NCBI RefSeq assembly: GCF_014836635.1
Contig: NZ_JACSQL010000005.1
Span: 186,001-250,000, forward strand
Direction: 5' to 3'
From: Paenibacillus gallinarum
GTDB taxonomy: Bacteria; Bacillota; Bacilli; Paenibacillales; Paenibacillaceae
Length of the DNA: 64,000 nt
Shown: positions 18,568 through 26,398 of the stretch, piece after piece
How the letters are laid out: each line of letters opens with the position of its first letter
Numbering within the stretch: position 1 is the first letter of the stretch
Position numbers and translations under genes: made by a program
The notes under the pieces: generated by a model
What the model was told of the DNA's origin: nothing
Seen by the model: only the letters and a program-made list of their open reading frames with translations
Database searches by the model: none

Positions 18568-19071
18568 ATGACAAAAGAGCAGCTCATTCAGCTCTTATCC
18601 GGTAAAATCAAACTGGTACGTACGGAAATGGGATATACCCAAGAGCAAATGGCTGAAGTCTTGGGCATCTCTAAAAAAACACTCGTCCAAATTGAAAAAG
18701 GTCGTTCCAAAGCAAGTTGGACTGCTGTTGTTGCTCTCGTAGCTTTGCATCCTGACAGTCTAACAATTCAATCTATTTTAGGTGAAGAACCGATGGAAAT
18801 TATCGAAATGGCAGCACATAGTATTCTGGAAAGACCGAAGGGCAGGACGCTTGGTGGAAAACTCTGGTGGAATGATATTGAAAGAGAAGGCGATTATATT
18901 TTGCAGCAAAATATGATCAGTATGCACTACCGGATTCTCGATACTGCTCATATTCGCTGGTACAGCACATTTGATCAGGATGAGGCGCACGCAAGACTTA
19001 CGGATCTAGCTAATTCTGTAGACTGGGATCGCCGTGTAAATCATGACCCCAAGAAAAGCATTAGTTTATGA
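18568..19071 (+). CDS. XRE-family helix-turn-helix regulator
   Basis: A 167-residue protein with an N-terminal XRE helix-turn-helix (about residues 15-60, VRTEMGYTQEQMAEVLGISKK then LVQIEKG) and a C-terminal domain of about 90 residues (from GRTLGGKLWWNDIE) that I do not recognise; it is rich in aromatic residues and could be a ligand-sensing module. ATG at 18568 follows GGAG with good spacing. Its stop codon overlaps the start of the next gene (ATGA), so the regulator and the membrane protein are made together. Confidence 0.85.
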   Translation: MTKEQLIQLLSGKIKLVRTEMGYTQEQMAEVLGISKKTLVQIEKGRSKASWTAVVALVALHPDSLTIQSILGEEPMEIIEMAAHSILERPKGRTLGGKLWWNDIEREGDYILQQNMISMHYRILDTAHIRWYSTFDQDEAHARLTDLANSVDWDRRVNHDPKKSISL

Positions 19072-19403
19072 ATACCTTGCGCTCCCTTCTGTCCCGCTGG
19101 ACATGCTGGCTCACCTTTCTATCCATTGTTGATGACTATGTACAATGGGATACCAAACATCTTGGTCTCTTTTTGACGGGACCTATAAATATGAAACTTC
19201 ATTTTAATTATGGTGATCCAGTGGATATCTACATCCATTATGTAGTTCACCTATTTACCTGGATTACAATCGGACTTATTTTGGATGGTCTTACGAATTA
19301 CATTCGCAACTGGAGAAAACAGAACAGGAATGAAGCAACCTCACCTCAAAAAAAGCACAGTGGTAACAGCAAGTTTCCATCGTTACATAAAACGAACCGG
19401 TAA
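19068..19403 (+). CDS. Small membrane protein coupled to the XRE regulator
   Basis: A 111-residue protein whose ATG overlaps the regulator's TGA. It has one clear membrane segment (about 57-77, YVVHLFTWITIGLILDGLTN), a weaker hydrophobic start (SRWTCWLTFLSIVDDYV) and a basic, hydrophilic tail. I do not recognise the family. The stop codon lies inside the terminator stem, so the transcript ends immediately. It could transmit an envelope signal to the regulator or be regulated by it. Confidence 0.75.
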   Translation: MNTLRSLLSRWTCWLTFLSIVDDYVQWDTKHLGLFLTGPINMKLHFNYGDPVDIYIHYVVHLFTWITIGLILDGLTNYIRNWRKQNRNEATSPQKKHSGNSKFPSLHKTNR

Positions 19404-19446
19404 AGAAAAGTTTGGCCTTCGTGGCCTCTTCTTTACCGGTTTTTTA
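19395..19446 (+). terminator. Terminator of the XRE-membrane protein operon
   Basis: A 13-base stem (AACCGGTAAAGAA with TTCTTTACCGGTT) with an inner GGCC hairpin is followed by TTTTTA. The upstream arm contains the stop codon. It may also stop the convergent deaminase transcript, which meets CGTTTTA on the minus strand. Confidence 0.88.
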
Positions 19447-19473
19447 TATACATTACAGAAAGAGTATTCTCCG

Positions 19474-20766
19474 CTATACGCTCTGGACGATGCGTTCAGC
19501 TCGGATCTGCACATCCCGAAGAAGAACTTTCTCATCTATCGTTAATAACTTCCGGTTTCGCATCAGTATCTTTCCATTTACAATGGTCGTGTCCACGTCT
19601 GCACCGCTCACGCCATAAGCCAGCAGTGACTCAAGCTGATGCAGCGGTGTCAGATGCGGTTTATTCAGGTTGATCAGGATAAGATCAGCTTTCTTACCTG
19701 GAGATAAGGTGCCAATCTCATGATCAAGCCGTAATAGCTTTGCACCATGAATCGTTGCCATCTTAAGCACCTCTTTTGCAGGCAGAATCGTGGGGTCGCC
19801 ATATTGCAATTTCTGCATCCATGTGGCTGCCTTCATCTCTTCGAACATATCAAGTGTTGTTGCACTGCCCGCTCCATCCGTACCAAGTCCCACATTAACA
19901 CCTTCTTGTTGCAGTTTATGAACAGGAGCGATCCCGCAGCCTAGCTTCAGATTACTAACCGGATTATGGGACACCCCGCCTTGCATCCCTTTGAGCAGCT
20001 GGATATCTGATTCGCTGAGATGCACACCATGAGCCAGCAGAACATGACACTGATCAAAAAGCCCAAGGGCATGCAAATATTCCGTAGGAGTCTGTCCATA
20101 TTTCTGACGTATTGTTGATACTTCCTCCACCGTTTCCGCTAAATGAATATGAATGGGGATATCCCGCTCCTCAGCAAGTCTAATTACCTGACGTAAGGCG
20201 TCTGGCGGACAAGTGTAAGGGGCATGCGGGCCGAACATCGTCGTTATTCGTCCTTCTGCTTTTCCATGCCACTGATCGATCAGATCCAGCGCTTCTGCCA
20301 TTCTTACTCCACCATCCGGTTCATGAAATACGAGTCCTCTCGTCAAGGAAGCCCTTATTCCCACTTCCTCTACTGTTTCTGCAATCGCATTCATATGAAT
20401 GTACATATCTGCAAAAGTCGTTGTTCCCGATTTAATCATCTCTGCCATAGCGAGCCGTGCACCTGCCCGAATATCTTCTTCTGTCATATTCGCTTCGGCG
20501 GGCAGTATCTTCTGATCAAGCCAGTCCATCAGTTTCAGATCATCAGAATAAGCTCGCAGTAAGCTCATTGGACTATGCTGATGAGTGTTAATGAGTCCCG
20601 GCAGCACCGCAAATCCAGTCCCATCAATCACTTCATCTGCCTCATTTGCAGAGCAGTCTCCCCGTTTTATAATCCGATCTTGCTCAATAAGCAGATCTCC
20701 CTTATAAGGAGAGTCTTCTCCTTCCATCGTAACAAGCCAAGCATTCTCGATCTTTAGTCTCATCAT
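19474..20766 (-). CDS. mtaD: 5-methylthioadenosine/S-adenosylhomocysteine deaminase
   Basis: A 430-residue amidohydrolase of the MtaD/SsnA group. Metal ligands appear in NTHQHSPMSLLR, in HIHLAET, in LLAHGVHL and in GTDGAGS, and the substrate-lid segment FGPHAPYTCPP is present. It would deaminate S-adenosylhomocysteine, methylthioadenosine or adenosine to inosyl products. GGAGG lies five bases before the first ATG. It has its own MerR-type promoter and follows the MerR-methyltransferase gene on the same strand. Other deaminated substrates cannot be excluded. Confidence 0.85.
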   Translation of the reverse strand: MMRLKIENAWLVTMEGEDSPYKGDLLIEQDRIIKRGDCSANEADEVIDGTGFAVLPGLINTHQHSPMSLLRAYSDDLKLMDWLDQKILPAEANMTEEDIRAGARLAMAEMIKSGTTTFADMYIHMNAIAETVEEVGIRASLTRGLVFHEPDGGVRMAEALDLIDQWHGKAEGRITTMFGPHAPYTCPPDALRQVIRLAEERDIPIHIHLAETVEEVSTIRQKYGQTPTEYLHALGLFDQCHVLLAHGVHLSESDIQLLKGMQGGVSHNPVSNLKLGCGIAPVHKLQQEGVNVGLGTDGAGSATTLDMFEEMKAATWMQKLQYGDPTILPAKEVLKMATIHGAKLLRLDHEIGTLSPGKKADLILINLNKPHLTPLHQLESLLAYGVSGADVDTTIVNGKILMRNRKLLTIDEKVLLRDVQIRAERIVQSV

Positions 20767-20791
20767 CGTGACCTCCTTTGTAATACAAAGA

Positions 20792-20822
20792 AGCGTAAAG
20801 GATCACGCGGCGTGAAGGTCAA
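20792..20822 (-). promoter_or_regulatory. MerR-type promoter and operator of mtaD
   Basis: On the minus strand TTGACC (20822-20817) and TACGCT (20797-20792) are separated by 19 bases, the long spacer typical of MerR targets. The spacer holds the inverted repeat TCACGC-C-GCGTGA (20803-20815). Confidence 0.75.
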
Positions 20823-20831
20823 CACCTAAAC

Positions 20832-21905
20832 TTATAAATATCCTCTTACCGGGACCGCGTAGATAAAATGAAGTCTTTTCTGGATTTCTTCCGTCTTGGT
20901 CACGTATCCCTGTTCTTCTAAGAAGCCAGTTAACCGAGAACGATCGGCATAATAGGATTTTTCAATGTCTATGATGACATCGTCTCTCCCTTCTCCTCTG
21001 AGCATATGCAGATACTCTTCTCTCGCCTGACGGTTCTCAAACATAAAATCGACGATACCAATGCGTCCGTGGGGCTTCAGAATTCGCTTGATCTCAAGGA
21101 ACGCAAGCAGTTTCTGATCTTCTGTAAGATGATGAAGAGCATAGCTCATTACCGCAAAATCAAATTGATAATCATCATAAGGAATCGCCAAAAAATTACC
21201 GAGCCTCACCTCATACCCCGGATGTTTGCGCTCTGCCTCTCTCAGCATGGCAATCGATTGATCCATCCCTTTCATCTCTGTTCCGTTCTCCATAAATAGT
21301 GCAGCTAAATTTCCTGTTCCTGTTCCGAGATCGACCCCTTTTTCCCCTTTCTGCGGATGAACTGCTTCAAGCACCCTTCGTAAGGCAGTACGGTAACTTG
21401 GATAGGCCCCATATTTCTGCTGAGTGCTCTCTACCCGTTCGTCATGATGTACGGCATGGGAGTCATAGTTCCAGTGGTCCCGCCAGTTCGTCCGCAGCTT
21501 TTTCGCATACCGCAGGCTGGCCGTCCATTCATAGATATCATCCCATTCCAGTTTCGCCTGCTCCTTCCCCTTTGCAATGATTCGGTCGGTCGTTTCGATG
21601 GAGTGCCGGATCTCTACCATCTGAGAAAACAAAACAGCTCTTTGCAGTTCCAGATGATGAAGAACATCCTCACTGTCCCCTGCCTCCATCTCAGCAAGTA
21701 CACGTCCGATCTCTTCTAAAGACATTCCTACCTCTCTCAAGGAAACAATCGTTTGAAGTCTTGCTGCATCCTGTTCTGTAAACATCCGATATCCGCTGTT
21801 CTCCTGCTTTACAGGTGTGATTAGACCTTTTTCCTCATAATAACGAATTGCTCTTGCCGATATTTGAAGCCGTTCTGAAATATCCTTAATCAGCAACAGA
21901 TCCAT
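20832..21905 (-). CDS. MerR regulator fused to a SAM-dependent methyltransferase
   Basis: A 357-residue two-part protein. Residues about 5-75 form a MerR winged helix (ISERLQISARAIRYYEEKGLI) and 80-120 its dimerising helix. Residues about 165-290 form a class I methyltransferase with motif I VDLGTGTGN (191-199), a motif II region FAVMSYALHHL, and post-motif RILKPHGRIGIVDF. This resembles regulators whose effector domain is an enzyme. Whether the methyltransferase is active or senses a ligand is open. It has a 19-base-spacer promoter of its own, consistent with autoregulation. Confidence 0.88.
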   Translation of the reverse strand: MDLLLIKDISERLQISARAIRYYEEKGLITPVKQENSGYRMFTEQDAARLQTIVSLREVGMSLEEIGRVLAEMEAGDSEDVLHHLELQRAVLFSQMVEIRHSIETTDRIIAKGKEQAKLEWDDIYEWTASLRYAKKLRTNWRDHWNYDSHAVHHDERVESTQQKYGAYPSYRTALRRVLEAVHPQKGEKGVDLGTGTGNLAALFMENGTEMKGMDQSIAMLREAERKHPGYEVRLGNFLAIPYDDYQFDFAVMSYALHHLTEDQKLLAFLEIKRILKPHGRIGIVDFMFENRQAREEYLHMLRGEGRDDVIIDIEKSYYADRSRLTGFLEEQGYVTKTEEIQKRLHFIYAVPVRGYL

Positions 21906-21927
21906 ATCCTCACCCCTTCATAAAATC

Positions 21928-21958
21928 AGTATAAACGTTCACGTTACGTGAAGGTATA
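21928..21958 (-). promoter_or_regulatory. MerR-type promoter and operator of the MerR-methyltransferase gene
   Basis: On the minus strand TATACC and TATACT flank a 19-base spacer containing TTCACGT-A-ACGTGAA (21938-21952), a perfect 7-1-7 repeat. The start codon is about 23 bases downstream of the -10. Confidence 0.8.
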
Positions 21959-22105
21959 GAAGTAGAACTTAGCATGATTTTTTCCGCGAAGGCAGTTACC
22001 TTTCTTTGTTCAATGAAATTCCATTTTATCTGTGTTTGTAATCACAAGGCAGGCAGTAGGGAGATGGTAACTTTAAAGATGTAAACAAGAACAAAGGGAA
22101 GCTTT

Positions 22106-22236
22106 TATATATAGATTGAATCAATTTCATAATACCTTTAGTTGCTTTAATCAGGAGTATATATAGATCAAAATGGTTTTATTTGTCTATATATAGTTAC
22201 AAATTTATCATTTTAATGAGTTATGAAATTGATTCA
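22106..22236. repeat. Nested inverted repeats in the DUF438 gene leader
   Basis: TGAATCAATTTCATAA (22117-22132) is repeated as its exact reverse complement at 22221-22236. Between the arms, TATATATAGA (22158-22167) pairs with TCTATATATA (22186-22195), and a third copy of TATATATAGA lies at 22106-22115. This region, with the MerR promoter, fills the 346 bases between the two divergent genes. Confidence 0.8.
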
Positions 22237-22251
22237 GACAGGGGTGAAATC

Positions 22252-23508
22252 ATGAGTGAATTAATTAATAACCGTGAACATGGAGTTTCTGCTGATCGAG
22301 CGGCTCGGATAAATATACTCAAGGATATTATTAAAGAGCTGCACCATGGGAAAAGTGTGGAGGAAGTAAAAGAAAAATTCAATCAAGCGGTTGGGGAAAT
22401 ATCAGTTGATGAAATTTCGGAGCTCGAGCAAGTTCTCATGCAGGAGGAAGGAATACCGGTAACGGAAGTACAAAGGCTGTGCAGTGTGCATGCGGCGGTA
22501 TTCAAAGGTTCCATCCAAGATATTCACAGACCTAACAAACCTGAAGAACAGCCCGGACATCCTGTGCATACCTTTAAAATGGAGAACAAGGAAATTGATC
22601 AACTTGCCAATTTCAAAATCGCCCTGCATCTGGATCGTTTTCTTAAGGACCAATGTGAAGCAAATCGCCTTCAACTACTGGAGGATTTCAGTCTCCTGTA
22701 TGATGTAGACAAACACTACAGCCGCAAAGAAAATTTACTGTTTCCTTTCCTCGAAAAATACGGAATCTATGGACCAACGAAAGTAATGTGGGCGGTAGAT
22801 GACGGTATTCGAATTGGAATAAAAGAAGTGAAACAGAAACTCACTACTTTTGATGGCAATGCCGAAGCATTAGTAGACCTGGCAAAACGTGTCTTAACCG
22901 AAGTCACAGAAATGATCTATAAAGAGGAACATATTTTATTACCTATGGCTCTCGATAAATTGACAGAAGATGAATGGCTTCAGATCGCTGCCCAAAGTGA
23001 AGAAGTCGGGTATTGCCTGACTGCACCCGATCAAGTGTGGATTCCCGAAAGAGCAGCGGAACCTGGCACTGATACGGGAGTAGAATCTTCTCCGCTGCAA
23101 GAAGGATTTGTCCGAATGAGCACAGGCATTTTATCAGTTAAACAGCTCGAGACGATTCTCAACCATTTACCGGTCGACCTCACTTTTATCGATGAGAATG
23201 ACATCGTACGATATTTTTCACAGGGGCCAGAAAGAATCTTCGTTCGGACCAAGGCGGTCATCGGCAGAAGTGTTCAGAACTGCCATCCTCCGCAAAGTGT
23301 TCATGTCGTAAATCAGCTGCTTGCTGATTTCAAAGCAGGTGTCAAAGATTCAGAAGATTTCTGGATTCCTTTTAAAGATAAATTTGTCTATATCCGCTAT
23401 TTCGCCGTAAGAGATGAAGAAGGAACCTATTTAGGTACACTAGAATTCACTCAAAATATTAAACCGATTCAGGAACTAACAGGTCAAAAACGGATACTCT
23501 CTGAGTAA
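22252..23508 (+). CDS. DUF438 / hemerythrin HHE / PAS protein
   Basis: A 418-residue soluble protein with three parts: an N-terminal DUF438 domain (about 1-75), a hemerythrin-type HHE domain (about 110-260, with LDRFLKDQCE, DKHYSRKENLLFPFLEKYGI and EEHILLPMAL supplying His/Glu ligands), and a C-terminal PAS-like domain (from about 310, NHLPVDLTFIDENDIVRYFS). Similar proteins are tied to nitric oxide or oxygen chemistry at a di-iron site in anaerobically growing bacteria. ATG at 22252 follows AGGGGTG. Its leader has a striking inverted-repeat array, and a perfect palindromic terminator follows. Confidence 0.9.
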   Translation: MSELINNREHGVSADRAARINILKDIIKELHHGKSVEEVKEKFNQAVGEISVDEISELEQVLMQEEGIPVTEVQRLCSVHAAVFKGSIQDIHRPNKPEEQPGHPVHTFKMENKEIDQLANFKIALHLDRFLKDQCEANRLQLLEDFSLLYDVDKHYSRKENLLFPFLEKYGIYGPTKVMWAVDDGIRIGIKEVKQKLTTFDGNAEALVDLAKRVLTEVTEMIYKEEHILLPMALDKLTEDEWLQIAAQSEEVGYCLTAPDQVWIPERAAEPGTDTGVESSPLQEGFVRMSTGILSVKQLETILNHLPVDLTFIDENDIVRYFSQGPERIFVRTKAVIGRSVQNCHPPQSVHVVNQLLADFKAGVKDSEDFWIPFKDKFVYIRYFAVRDEEGTYLGTLEFTQNIKPIQELTGQKRILSE

Positions 23509-23555
23509 GTAAGGGGGAAACCCGACCAATTGAACATTTCCTGGACCGCAGATAA

Positions 23556-23597
23556 AAATAAGCCCAGAACTCCTGATCAGGAGTTCTGGGCTTATTT
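23556..23597 (+). terminator. Terminator of the DUF438 gene
   Basis: A 42-base perfect palindrome with 21 bases per arm (AAATAAGCCCAGAACTCC and its complement), 47 bases beyond the stop codon. It has no dedicated loop and could act on both strands. Confidence 0.8.
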
Positions 23598-23605
23598 CGT
23601 CTTCA

Positions 23606-23719
23606 TTACATCAGGAACGTTCCTATCACGAAGGATACCCCGATAATGATGGAGCGCAGTAATTGGGCCACCGCCATATTCCCCTTTTCAATCTCTTCAC
23701 ACACTTTAATAGTTTGGGA
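23606..23719 (-). pseudogene. Remnant of a DUF350-like membrane protein (C-terminal fragment)
   Basis: Between an in-frame stop and TAA the minus strand reads TIKVCEEIEKGNMAVAQLLR and then a hydrophobic helix IIIGVSFVIGTFLM. This resembles the C-terminal repeat of DUF350 membrane proteins (EIxKGNxAVAL followed by a helix). The rest of such a gene is absent. It could instead be a tiny gene from the internal ATG (24 residues), but the ribosome site is too close. Family recognition rests on memory of the motif. Confidence 0.4.
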
Positions 23720-23749
23720 TTAGACTATGATCTTTCTAGGAAATTTCTA

Positions 23750-26182
23750 TTACTTATGGAGCAGGGCTAAAAAGTTAGAAGCCAGTTCTCCCGCAGGCAG
23801 CGGCCGGCTGTAATAGTAACCTTGGATTTCACTGCAATTACTCGCAACTAATATATCAAGTTGATCCTTTGTTTCAATTCCTTCTGCAATAACGTCCATC
23901 TTTAAATGCTGAGCCATGGAAATAATGGATGCTACAATGGCCTTGTCATTGTCACTCACAGCGATGTCCTGGATAAAAGAACGATCAATTTTCAGTTTGT
24001 TAATCGGGAACATTTTCAAGTAACTAAGAGAGCTGTATCCTGTCCCAAAATCATCGAGACTGATCCGTATTCCAAGACTTGATAACTCCTTAAGAATTTC
24101 ACTCGATGTTTCCGCATCCATCATCATACTTTCCGTAATCTCGAGTTCCAAATACGCCGGATGAAGTCCCGTCTCTTCTAATATTTTCTTAATATCTCTC
24201 GCAAGATTCGGCTGATAGAATTGTTGTGATGATAGGTTTACAGATACCGGAATTAAAGGTCCTCCTTCTTCATGCCATTTATGCATCTGACGGCAAGCTT
24301 CACGAAGCACCCAAGTTCCAAGGTTGGTAATGAGACCAATCTCTTCTGCAACAGGAATAAATAAAGCAGGCGACAGTATTCCCTTCTCTGGATGATTCCA
24401 TCTCACCAACGCTTCTACCCCGATCAGCTTTGTATCCTCTGCGTGGAACTGAGGCTGATAATAAAGCTCAAACTCTTCTCTCTCAATCGACTTCCGGAGT
24501 TCCCCCTCAAGTTCGACTCGTTCCGTGATTTGAGCATTAAGCTCATTAGAGAAAAAATGAAAACTGTTTTTCCCCTGTTTTTTCACTTCATACATGGCCA
24601 TATCTGCATTTCGCTGCAGCTGTACGGCATTGATTCCATGCTGCGGATAGATCGCAATTCCAATGCTGGCCGTAACATAATATTCGTTATCCTTAAGCTG
24701 ATAAGGCAAACCCATTTCCTTAATAATCTGTTCAGCCAAAATAGCTGCTTCTCCTTCGTTCATATCGTCTTTTAGCAAAATAGCAAACTCATCTCCACCC
24801 ATACGTGAGACGACGGCATTCTCTCCAGCTAAGCTTTGTTTAATACGCTTACTCATCTGCTGTAAGAACAAATCACCATATGCGTGTCCAAGAGAGTCAT
24901 TAATGACTTTGAACCGATCCATATCCATGACCATTACGACAAAGGAATTGCCGCTGTCCTGTTGCTCTATAATCATTTCCGATAAATCCTGATTGAACAT
25001 CCTCCGATTTGGGAGTCCGGTGAGCTCATCATGAAAGGCAAGAAAATGGTTTCTTTCCTTCGTTCTTTTTTCCTCCGTTACGTCTCTTGCAATGATGTAG
25101 TTTCCCATCACGTTTCCATCTACAAGAACAGGGGCATTCACCATACTCAGGTCTATTTGATCTCCGCTTTGATGGTAGATAGCTGATTCATAGCCGAGAA
25201 TTTCTCCTTTGGATGAGCGTAGATACACTTCTCTTAAATATTCATGCTGATCTAACACAAAAATAGAAAGAATCGAGCTGATGGGTTTACTTTTATAATT
25301 TTCTTCTTTAATTCCCATGATTCTTTCGGCAGCTGGGTTGAATCCAATGATCATATGTTCTGAATTAATAGAGATAATGCCGTCCTGATTACTTTCATAT
25401 AAGGACTTATACCATTTCTCGCTTTCTTGTATCGCCATCTCCTGACGAACAAACCGTCTTGATATATACAGCCCTAGAAGAGAGAGCGCAAGTGTAAGTA
25501 ATGAGCCTATGGAAATAAAATAGGCGAGCCATTCTTGCTGAATCATCATTGCTGCGGATTCATGATTATGACTTTCTTCATAGCGGGCTCCTGCCATCCC
25601 CGTGTAGTGCATTCCAGCAATACCAACCCCCATTAACAAAGCACTTCCAAACTTCTTTCCTCGTTCTCTATACTTTTTATCACCAAGGAAATAGAAAGTG
25701 AGTCCTAGAGCAGTAATTGACGCAGCAAAGGCGATTACAATGGACAAAATGAAAAATAGCGGATCATACGTTATCTTAAGTTCGACCGCCTCCATCCCAA
25801 TGTAATGCATCGCTGAGATACCTAACGCAAAAAGTGAAGCTCCCGCCAGCAATCTTCTTTTGGATAACTTCTTATGGACAACAATATAGAGAGCAATAAA
25901 TGAAGCAACAATAGCAACGATGACAGACGTGATAATAATCTCAAGATTATAGGAAACGGGAACCGTAAAGTTGCTAGCAAGCATGCCGACAAAGTGCATC
26001 GACCAGATACCCATCCCCATAACAACAGCACCATATAGTAGCCAAAGTCCGTAACTCTTCCCTCTGGAGCTACTAATGGTCTTGGCTAGATTCAGAACAT
26101 TATACGAAGCGAATACAGCAATAACAAAAGAGAAAAAAACAAAAATGTGATCATAAGAATTATGTATATGTTCTATTTCCAT
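23750..26182 (-). CDS. MHYT-PAS-GGDEF-EAL cyclic-di-GMP signalling protein
   Basis: An 810-residue membrane protein. The N-terminal MHYT sensor (about 10-240) has seven hydrophobic helices and the repeats MHFVGM, MHYIGM and MHYTGM, proposed to bind copper and sense gases. A PAS domain (about 265-375) follows, then GGDEF (about 390-545, intact GGDEF in SRMGGDEFA) and EAL (about 560-805, intact EALVRW, plus DDFGTG and an ExxAEGIE-type segment). Both catalytic motifs look complete, so it may synthesise and degrade cyclic di-GMP. ATG at 26182 follows AGAGG; 12 further upstream codons lack a ribosome site. Confidence 0.93.
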   Translation of the reverse strand: MEIEHIHNSYDHIFVFFSFVIAVFASYNVLNLAKTISSSRGKSYGLWLLYGAVVMGMGIWSMHFVGMLASNFTVPVSYNLEIIITSVIVAIVASFIALYIVVHKKLSKRRLLAGASLFALGISAMHYIGMEAVELKITYDPLFFILSIVIAFAASITALGLTFYFLGDKKYRERGKKFGSALLMGVGIAGMHYTGMAGARYEESHNHESAAMMIQQEWLAYFISIGSLLTLALSLLGLYISRRFVRQEMAIQESEKWYKSLYESNQDGIISINSEHMIIGFNPAAERIMGIKEENYKSKPISSILSIFVLDQHEYLREVYLRSSKGEILGYESAIYHQSGDQIDLSMVNAPVLVDGNVMGNYIIARDVTEEKRTKERNHFLAFHDELTGLPNRRMFNQDLSEMIIEQQDSGNSFVVMVMDMDRFKVINDSLGHAYGDLFLQQMSKRIKQSLAGENAVVSRMGGDEFAILLKDDMNEGEAAILAEQIIKEMGLPYQLKDNEYYVTASIGIAIYPQHGINAVQLQRNADMAMYEVKKQGKNSFHFFSNELNAQITERVELEGELRKSIEREEFELYYQPQFHAEDTKLIGVEALVRWNHPEKGILSPALFIPVAEEIGLITNLGTWVLREACRQMHKWHEEGGPLIPVSVNLSSQQFYQPNLARDIKKILEETGLHPAYLELEITESMMMDAETSSEILKELSSLGIRISLDDFGTGYSSLSYLKMFPINKLKIDRSFIQDIAVSDNDKAIVASIISMAQHLKMDVIAEGIETKDQLDILVASNCSEIQGYYYSRPLPAGELASNFLALLHK

Positions 26183-26315
26183 GGACAACCTCTTCCGCAA
26201 GTGGCAATCGCCACTCAAAAATTACGTACATGGATAATATATCGACCTTGTGAACGTAAAATGTAACCTTTGATACCGTGGGATGACCAATTTATACGAG
26301 AGTATTCGTTTATGT

Positions 26316-26365
26316 AAAAAAAGAGCATTATCTGCCTGGCGTTCATACCAGACAAAACAATGCTC
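26316..26365 (-). terminator. Terminator of the GH3 gene
   Basis: GAGCATT pairs with AATGCTC around an inner TCTGG/CCAGG-type stem, followed by a seven-base T-run on the minus strand. Confidence 0.82.
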
Positions 26366-26398
26366 TCCTTCTCTCACAACAGAAAAAACAGATTCTTA

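Noticed and set aside
22173..22196. Possible seven-codon leader peptide (ATG to TAG) in the DUF438 leader
   Set aside because: The AGGAG upstream is 15 bases away and the frame arises from the TATATATAG repeat.
26190..26220. Hairpin AGTGGC-GATT-GCCACT just before the MHYT-GGDEF-EAL start as a riboswitch
   Set aside because: It is a lone six-base stem without the conserved sequences of a cyclic-di-GMP riboswitch; it may still slightly affect translation.
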